Shown one piece after another: positions 59,690 through 64,000 of a DNA stretch of 64,000 nucleotides (its first letter is position 1; every line of letters begins with the position of its first letter). The stretch comes from Yinghuangia soli (GTDB taxonomy: Bacteria; Actinomycetota; Actinomycetes; Streptomycetales; Streptomycetaceae), in NCBI RefSeq assembly GCF_021502675.1, contig NZ_JAKFHA010000008.1, positions 97,644 through 161,643 of the forward strand, read 5' to 3'. Under the pieces are notes generated by a model. The model was not told the DNA's origin. It saw only the letters and a list, made by a program, of their open reading frames with translations, and did no database searches. The translations under genes were made by a program, and so were the position numbers.

Positions 59690-61162
59690 TCAGTCGTCCC
59701 AGTGCGCGACGACCTTGCGCCGGACCTCTTCCGGGTACGCCTGCGCGAAGGACGCGTGGTGCATCCGCCCTTCGCCCCAGGCCGGCAGCAGTCCGTCGTG
59801 CAGGACGCTCGGGCCGCGCATGGCCTTGCGCTCCTCGTCCGTGAAGCAGGTCTGGAAGGGCAGCACCACGGCGCTCCACGCCTGGCGCTTGTCCTGCGGG
59901 TGCAGGCGCGTGGCCAGCGCCCACAGCAGGTCCGCCTCGTTCGACGGATCGACGTCGTCGTCCAGCACGAAGGTGACCGGCATCATCGCGCTGGGCCCGC
60001 CGCTGTTGTGCATGACCTCGCCGATGCGCCGCACGAACTCCGTGGAGTCCACGCCGGGCAGCACCGAGCGCCAGTTCTCCGGCACGGTCACCGCGGTCCA
60101 GTGCATGGCCGCCGCGAACGGCATCCACACCGTGGTGACCGGCAGGCCCGCGGCACGCAGCGCATGCAGGACGTTCGCGGCGCGCCCGGTGCCGGTGACG
60201 GTGTGGTACTCGTCGGCGGGCCGGCCCTCCGCGACGATCGGCCACACCGGCTCGTTCCGGTAGGTGATCGCCTCCACCGAGAACACCGGCTGCAGCGAGC
60301 TGTGCGTGGAGGCGTACCCGGCGTACTCGCCGAACGGGCCTTCCATGCTGTCCCGGCCGACCGAGAGATGGCCCTCGATGACCACCTCGGCATGCGCGGG
60401 CACCTCCAGGTCGGAGGTCTCGCAGCGCACGACGTCGACCGGGGCGCCCTGCAGCGCGCCGATGTAGCCGGCCTCGTCCAGACCGCGCGGCAGCGGGATG
60501 CCGGCCACGAACGGGATGGCCGGGGAGCCGCCTTGGACCAGCGCGTACGGCATCGGCTCGCCGCGCTCGGCCCAGGCCTGCCAGAGCAGGCCGAGGTGCT
60601 GCGGCGGGATCACCAGGCCGGTCATGCGCTTGCCGTCCAGCTTCATGATCCGGGTGATCGACCAGTTGGTCCACGCTCCGTCCGGGGTCTTGGCGACGAT
60701 GACGCCCCAGGTGTTGAGGTAGTCGCCGCCGTCCTTCTCGTGGATGCGGGGGATCGCGAACCGGTCCAGCGTCGCCGCGTCGCCGAGCAGCACGTTCTCC
60801 TTGCACGGCGCACCCGCGGAGGGCACGAGCCGGGGCGGTACGGGCGCGGCGTCGCGGGTGCGCACCAGGTGGTCCACCACGGCGGCGGCACCGGTGTCCG
60901 GCGGCAGGCCGACGGACAGCGCGAGGCGGGCCAGCGGCATATCGGTCCGCGAGCTGACCCCGACCGGCGCGCCGAACATGCGCATCCCGATCCGGTCCTC
61001 CGCGATGTTGGTGAAGTACGGTGCCGGGGCGCGCAGTTCGTAGGAGCGCCGGGTGTGCGCGGCGGCCTCCAGGTCGGCGCTCACCGGCCGGTCGACGGTC
61101 TTCAGGTCGCCGAGGGCGGCCAAGGCGTCGAGGTACGCGCGCAGATCGGCAAGGTGGGTCAT
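59690..61162 (-). CDS. UbiD-family prenylated-FMN decarboxylase
   Basis: A 490-residue UbiD enzyme. The prFMN acid-base triad is readable: Arg171 (NWSITRIM), Glu274 and Glu279 in MEGPFGEYAGY, in the spacing of Fdc1 (Arg173, Glu277, Glu282). UbiD enzymes reversibly decarboxylate unsaturated or aromatic acids; polyenoic acids are good substrates. A conjugated acyl chain made by the adjacent KS genes would give a terminal alkene or shorten the chain by one carbon. The adjacent overlapping ubiX supplies the cofactor. ATG 61162 is set by the ATGA overlap. Confidence 0.9.
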   Translation of the reverse strand: MTHLADLRAYLDALAALGDLKTVDRPVSADLEAAAHTRRSYELRAPAPYFTNIAEDRIGMRMFGAPVGVSSRTDMPLARLALSVGLPPDTGAAAVVDHLVRTRDAAPVPPRLVPSAGAPCKENVLLGDAATLDRFAIPRIHEKDGGDYLNTWGVIVAKTPDGAWTNWSITRIMKLDGKRMTGLVIPPQHLGLLWQAWAERGEPMPYALVQGGSPAIPFVAGIPLPRGLDEAGYIGALQGAPVDVVRCETSDLEVPAHAEVVIEGHLSVGRDSMEGPFGEYAGYASTHSSLQPVFSVEAITYRNEPVWPIVAEGRPADEYHTVTGTGRAANVLHALRAAGLPVTTVWMPFAAAMHWTAVTVPENWRSVLPGVDSTEFVRRIGEVMHNSGGPSAMMPVTFVLDDDVDPSNEADLLWALATRLHPQDKRQAWSAVVLPFQTCFTDEERKAMRGPSVLHDGLLPAWGEGRMHHASFAQAYPEEVRRKVVAHWDD

Positions 61163-61797
61163 GACGAAGTCCCCCGGGGCGCGTTCGCGGTGGCGGGACG
61201 GCGGCCGGAGGCCGCCGCCGAGGAGTGGTTCGCGTCCGGCAGCCCCTGCCACCGGCGTGCGCGGTGCGAGGCGATCCCGAACTGGTCGAGGGTGCGCGCG
61301 ACGATGTGGTCGACCATGTCGTCGAGGCCGGACGGGTCGTTGTAGAACGCGAGCATGGGCGGCAGGATCACGGTGCCCATCCGGGACAGCGCGAGCATGT
61401 TCTCGAGGTGGATCTCGCTCAGCGGCGTCTCGCGCGGCACCAGCACGAGCTTGCGGCGCTCCTTGAGCGTGACGTCCGCGGCCCGGCCGACCAGGCCCTC
61501 GGCGTACCCGGCGCGGATCCCGGCCAGCGTCTTCATGCTGCACGGGATGACGACCATGCCGTCCACCGGGAACGACCCCGAGGAGATCGCGGCGGCCTGG
61601 TCGTCGGGCGAATAGGAGTAGTCGCCCAGCGCGTTCACCTCGGCGGCGGTCAGGCCGCTCTCCACCGCCAGGTTCGTCCGGGCCCAGCGGCTGACCACCA
61701 CGTGGGTCTCGACGTCTTCGTGGCGGCGCAGCTCCTGGAGCAGCCGGACGCCCAGCACGGCGCCGGTGGCACCGGTGACGGCGACGACCAGTCGCAT
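61159..61797 (-). CDS. UbiX-family flavin prenyltransferase
   Basis: A 212-residue flavoprotein that prenylates FMN with dimethylallyl phosphate to make the prFMN cofactor of UbiD. Signatures are VAVTGATGAVLGVRLLQEL, VIPCSMKTLAGI and LVPRETPLSEIHLENML. A disordered tail of about 30 residues, not in the usual 190-residue family length, follows. ATG 61797 follows GAGGTG. Overlap with ubiD by ATGA shows they are a dedicated pair. The leader (61798-61874) has a short direct repeat TCACTCGGGT. Confidence 0.9.
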   Translation of the reverse strand: MRLVVAVTGATGAVLGVRLLQELRRHEDVETHVVVSRWARTNLAVESGLTAAEVNALGDYSYSPDDQAAAISSGSFPVDGMVVIPCSMKTLAGIRAGYAEGLVGRAADVTLKERRKLVLVPRETPLSEIHLENMLALSRMGTVILPPMLAFYNDPSGLDDMVDHIVARTLDQFGIASHRARRWQGLPDANHSSAAASGRRPATANAPRGTSS

Positions 61798-61874
61798 CGT
61801 TCGCACCTCGTTCCCTCGCTCCTCGGCTGCGTGTCCGGCCTGCTTCAGGGGTTTCACTCGGGTGTCACTCGGGT

Positions 61875-62408
61875 TCACTCGTCGTCGGCCGGCGGGTCCT
61901 GGCCGGGCTTCAGGCAGGCCCGGAACCGGCAGACCTCGGCGCCTTCGCGCATGCACGCGACGACCTCGTCGGCGGCCGTCACCCGCAGGCCCTCGAACCA
62001 GCCGCCGCGCAACTCCAGGCAGGGGCACTGGTAGTTCTCGAGCGAGCGGCTGGCCTTGAGCATCTTCAGCGCGTAGTGCTCGCTGACCTCGGTCTCCCAG
62101 GACCCGTCGGCGGCGAACTCGGTGGAGGCCAGGCGCACCGTCCCGGCGAACATGAGCCGGGCCAGCGCCTCCAGCGCCTCGGCCACCTCCTGCGGTGCGG
62201 CGTCCCGGCCCACCGGGAACCGCCGGGCGAAGACGGTGGCGACCCGCCGGGCCACGAACTGCATGACCTCGGCGTTGAGTTCGTTCGCCACGTCCTGGCC
62301 GAACCGGTTCTTGACCGCCTGGTACCACCGGGCGTCGTGCAGCCACCAGAACTGCCGCAGCAGATCCGGTTCGGCGGACGCCGGGAAGCCGGGGCGGGCC
62401 TCGGTCAC
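61875..62408 (-). CDS. DUF6125-like small cysteine-containing protein
   Basis: A 177-residue protein with FWWLHDARWYQAVKNRFG and DVANELNAEVM near the N-terminus, a pattern recalled from DUF6125-type proteins, and a C-terminal part with five cysteines (YQCPCLEL, VACMREGAEVCRFRAC) that could bind a metal or FeS cluster. No function is known. It overlaps the KS-like gene by GTGA and precedes the ubiX gene, so it belongs to the operon. GTG 62408 follows GGGAGGCG. A profile search is needed to confirm the family. Confidence 0.6.
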   Translation of the reverse strand: MTEARPGFPASAEPDLLRQFWWLHDARWYQAVKNRFGQDVANELNAEVMQFVARRVATVFARRFPVGRDAAPQEVAEALEALARLMFAGTVRLASTEFAADGSWETEVSEHYALKMLKASRSLENYQCPCLELRGGWFEGLRVTAADEVVACMREGAEVCRFRACLKPGQDPPADDE

Positions 62409-62956
62409 GGCGCCTCCCGGCCGTCCCCGCCGTCCGGCGCGCCGGCGGTCACGAGCAGGGCCTCGGCGCGGTCCGGCTCGCCGTCCCGGACCGCGAGCTC
62501 GACCAGCACCAGGAGCACGTTGCCCGCACTGCCGTCCTCGACCAGCAACTCGGCCAGCTCCAGGCCGGCTTCGAGGTTGCCCTCGACCGGGCTGATGCAG
62601 ATGACCGGGCCGCCCAGGCCCCAGCGGGCCGCCACCACGCCGAGCACCGCGCTGGGCACCGACTGGTAGAAGAGCAGCGGCGACGCAGTCTTCCCGGAGT
62701 CGACCGAACCGACCACGGCAGCCTCGGTGGCCATGTCGCCCAGCTGCGTGACCAGCACGATCGCGGTGTCCTCGCCGTCCTCCGACGGTGCCGGATGCGC
62801 GCCGTAGTGCCCGGTCAGGCACAGGTCCGCGACGTGCGCGATCAGCGGCCCGAACGGGGACGCGGTGAACCCGGGCAGGTTGGGCGGCCGTTCGTCGCCG
62901 GTCCCGGACCACACCGACCGTGCGAGCGTGGTCAGTTCGGAGGCCTTCGCGGTCAT
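62405..62956 (-). CDS. Chain-length-factor-like short ketosynthase homologue
   Basis: A 183-residue protein similar to the N-terminal half of ketosynthases (SPFGPLIAHVADLCLTGHY, VVGSVDSGKTASPLLFYQSVPSAVLG), like the beta-ketoacyl synthase chain-length-factor family of aryl polyene clusters. It lacks the catalytic cysteine and the C-terminal half, so it cannot condense by itself. Overlaps on both sides (ATGA with the KS, GTGA with the DUF6125-like gene) suggest it pairs with the adjacent KS and sets chain length. Confidence 0.72.
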   Translation of the reverse strand: MTAKASELTTLARSVWSGTGDERPPNLPGFTASPFGPLIAHVADLCLTGHYGAHPAPSEDGEDTAIVLVTQLGDMATEAAVVGSVDSGKTASPLLFYQSVPSAVLGVVAARWGLGGPVICISPVEGNLEAGLELAELLVEDGSAGNVLLVLVELAVRDGEPDRAEALLVTAGAPDGGDGREAP

Positions 62957-64000
62957 GCGGCGCTCACCACCAATGCGGTGTTGGCCCCGCCGAATGCGGC
63001 GTTCAGGCTGAGCACATGCCGAGCCTCGCGCTGCCGCGGGGAGTCCAGGACGAGGTCGAGGCGGCAGTCCGGGTCGGGGCCCAGGTAGCCGGAATTGATC
63101 GGCAGGCTGCCCGACTGCAGGGCGAGCACGCAGATGACGAACTCGACCAGGCCCGCAGCCTGCAGGGCATGCCCGTGCATCGACTTGGTCGAGCTGACCG
63201 GGACCCGCTCGGCATGCTCGCCGAAGGCCCGGTGCAGCGCGGCGGTCTCGGCGGCGTCGTTGTACGGCGTGCCGGTGCCGTGCGCGTTGACGTAGTCCAG
63301 GTCGGCGGGGCCGAGCCCGGCCCGGCGCAGCGCGATGCCGATCGCCCTTGCCATGCCCAGGCCTTCGGGATGCGGCTGGCACACGTGGTACGCGTCGCCG
63401 GCCATGCCCCAGCCGGTCAGCTGCGCGAGCGGCTGCATGCCGGGGCGGCTGTCCGCCGCCTCCAGCACCACCGCGCCGGCGCCGTCGCCGAGCAGCAGGC
63501 CCTTGCGCCCGGCGCTGAAGGACCGCAGCCGGCCGTCCACTGCGAGCGCCTTGCCGGCATTGAAGGTGGTGAAGGACTCCGCGTCGACGAGGTGCCCGCC
63601 GGCCACGACCACCCGGTCGTGCCGTCCGGAGGCGATCATGGCGGCCGCATCGGCCAGCGCGGCGCTGGCCGCCACGCACGCGTTGATGTAGGTCCGCCCC
63701 GCGCCGCCCAGCCCGCACGTCTGCGAAAGCCACTGCGCGGTACCGCTGATCGGCCGGGTCTCCTGCTCGGTGCGGGGCAGCCGGGACACCAGCGGGTCGG
63801 CGTGCCGGGCCAGCACCACGGGCGCCTCGGCGCGCTCGTCCGCGGAGAGCCCGGCCTGCTTGCAGGCCTCCTTGGTGAGCAGGGCCAGCTCGGTGTCCAA
63901 GTCGAGCCCGGCGTCCGCCTGCGCGGCCAGGCCCATGCGGTAGCGCGCGGTGTCGAAGCGGGTCACCGGCACGAAGGCCGGGACGCCGGAGTAGATGCCC
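62953..64000 (-). CDS. 3-oxoacyl-ACP synthase II type ketosynthase (5' end outside the window)
   Basis: At least 349 residues of a FabF-type ketosynthase. The catalytic Cys is in YINACVAASAAL, His in NAHGTGTPYND and the second His in STKSMHGHALQAAG. The open frame continues to the right edge (GIYSGVPAF precedes the residues seen), and about 30-40 N-terminal residues are missing. It performs decarboxylative Claisen condensation of malonyl-ACP with the growing chain. The ATGA overlap with the chain-length-factor-like gene indicates a KS/CLF-type pair. It is the first gene of the operon seen here, and more genes surely lie beyond. Confidence 0.9.
   Translation of the reverse strand, partial: GIYSGVPAFVPVTRFDTARYRMGLAAQADAGLDLDTELALLTKEACKQAGLSADERAEAPVVLARHADPLVSRLPRTEQETRPISGTAQWLSQTCGLGGAGRTYINACVAASAALADAAAMIASGRHDRVVVAGGHLVDAESFTTFNAGKALAVDGRLRSFSAGRKGLLLGDGAGAVVLEAADSRPGMQPLAQLTGWGMAGDAYHVCQPHPEGLGMARAIGIALRRAGLGPADLDYVNAHGTGTPYNDAAETAALHRAFGEHAERVPVSSTKSMHGHALQAAGLVEFVICVLALQSGSLPINSGYLGPDPDCRLDLVLDSPRQREARHVLSLNAAFGGANTALVVSAA

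Overview
The window is 64 kb of high-GC actinomycete chromosome. GTG starts, strong GC bias at third codon positions, dense ATGA/GTGA overlaps, an ECF sigma factor of the SigE family, GlxA-type and ROK regulators and a single-chain acyl-CoA carboxylase all point to Streptomyces or a close relative. No rRNA, tRNA, phage, insertion sequence or CRISPR array was seen.

Left part (1-38.5 kb), mostly housekeeping and catabolic genes in short units: a PLP decarboxylase, a hemerythrin-like protein, a winged-helix regulator, a nitrilase, the pseudouridine operon psuK-psuG, cobalamin-dependent methionine synthase metH behind an S-adenosylhomocysteine (SAH) riboswitch, an isochorismatase-like hydrolase with a GlxA-type regulator, a VOC protein, a xylose-type ABC importer with its ROK repressor (13.7-18.3 kb), and a 1,824-residue fused acyl-CoA carboxylase (18.6-24.1 kb). 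A 1.2 kb non-coding stretch follows (24.1-25.3 kb) that holds an array of about six GC-rich hairpins. Next come a three-gene membrane cassette of unknown role, a flavin monooxygenase, a TetR regulator divergent from a small hydrolase across a perfect 12-bp inverted repeat, an IMPase-like phosphatase, a PHP phosphoesterase, a serine protease, an alpha/beta hydrolase, a sigma factor with a membrane partner, a carboxylesterase and an arylamine N-acetyltransferase.

Right part (38.5-64 kb, running off the edge): 24 consecutive genes on the minus strand, 13 of 23 junctions overlapping, which form one biosynthetic cluster. Its 3' half carries the hydrazine-forming set known from s56-p1 (Spb38-40) and triacsin (Tri26-28): a lysine N6-hydroxylase, a cupin/methionyl-tRNA-synthetase-like didomain enzyme that joins N-hydroxylysine to glycine, and a DAO-type flavoenzyme that releases hydrazinoacetic acid. 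Around it are a GNAT, an ACP with its ligase and an acyl-CoA-dehydrogenase homologue, as expected for acylation, ACP loading and oxidation of hydrazinoacetate. Two saccharopine dehydrogenases (LYS9 and LYS1 types) could return the 2-aminoadipate semialdehyde by-product to lysine. A 620-residue FAD protein resembles nitrosuccinate-forming CreE/FzmM enzymes and hints at a nitrite branch, and a second ANL ligase is a candidate for nitrite activation. The 5' half encodes a discrete, type II-like polyene or fatty acyl assembly line: KS, chain-length-factor-like protein, KASIII-like protein, two hotdog dehydratase subunits, a second ACP, PPTase, UbiD/UbiX decarboxylase pair, CrtI-type oxidoreductase, ferredoxin-type reductase and a C45 acyltransferase.

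The best reading is a triacsin-type or related N-N-bonded unsaturated lipid cluster. The right end, with any regulator, exporter, ketoreductase and nitrosuccinate lyase, lies outside the window.
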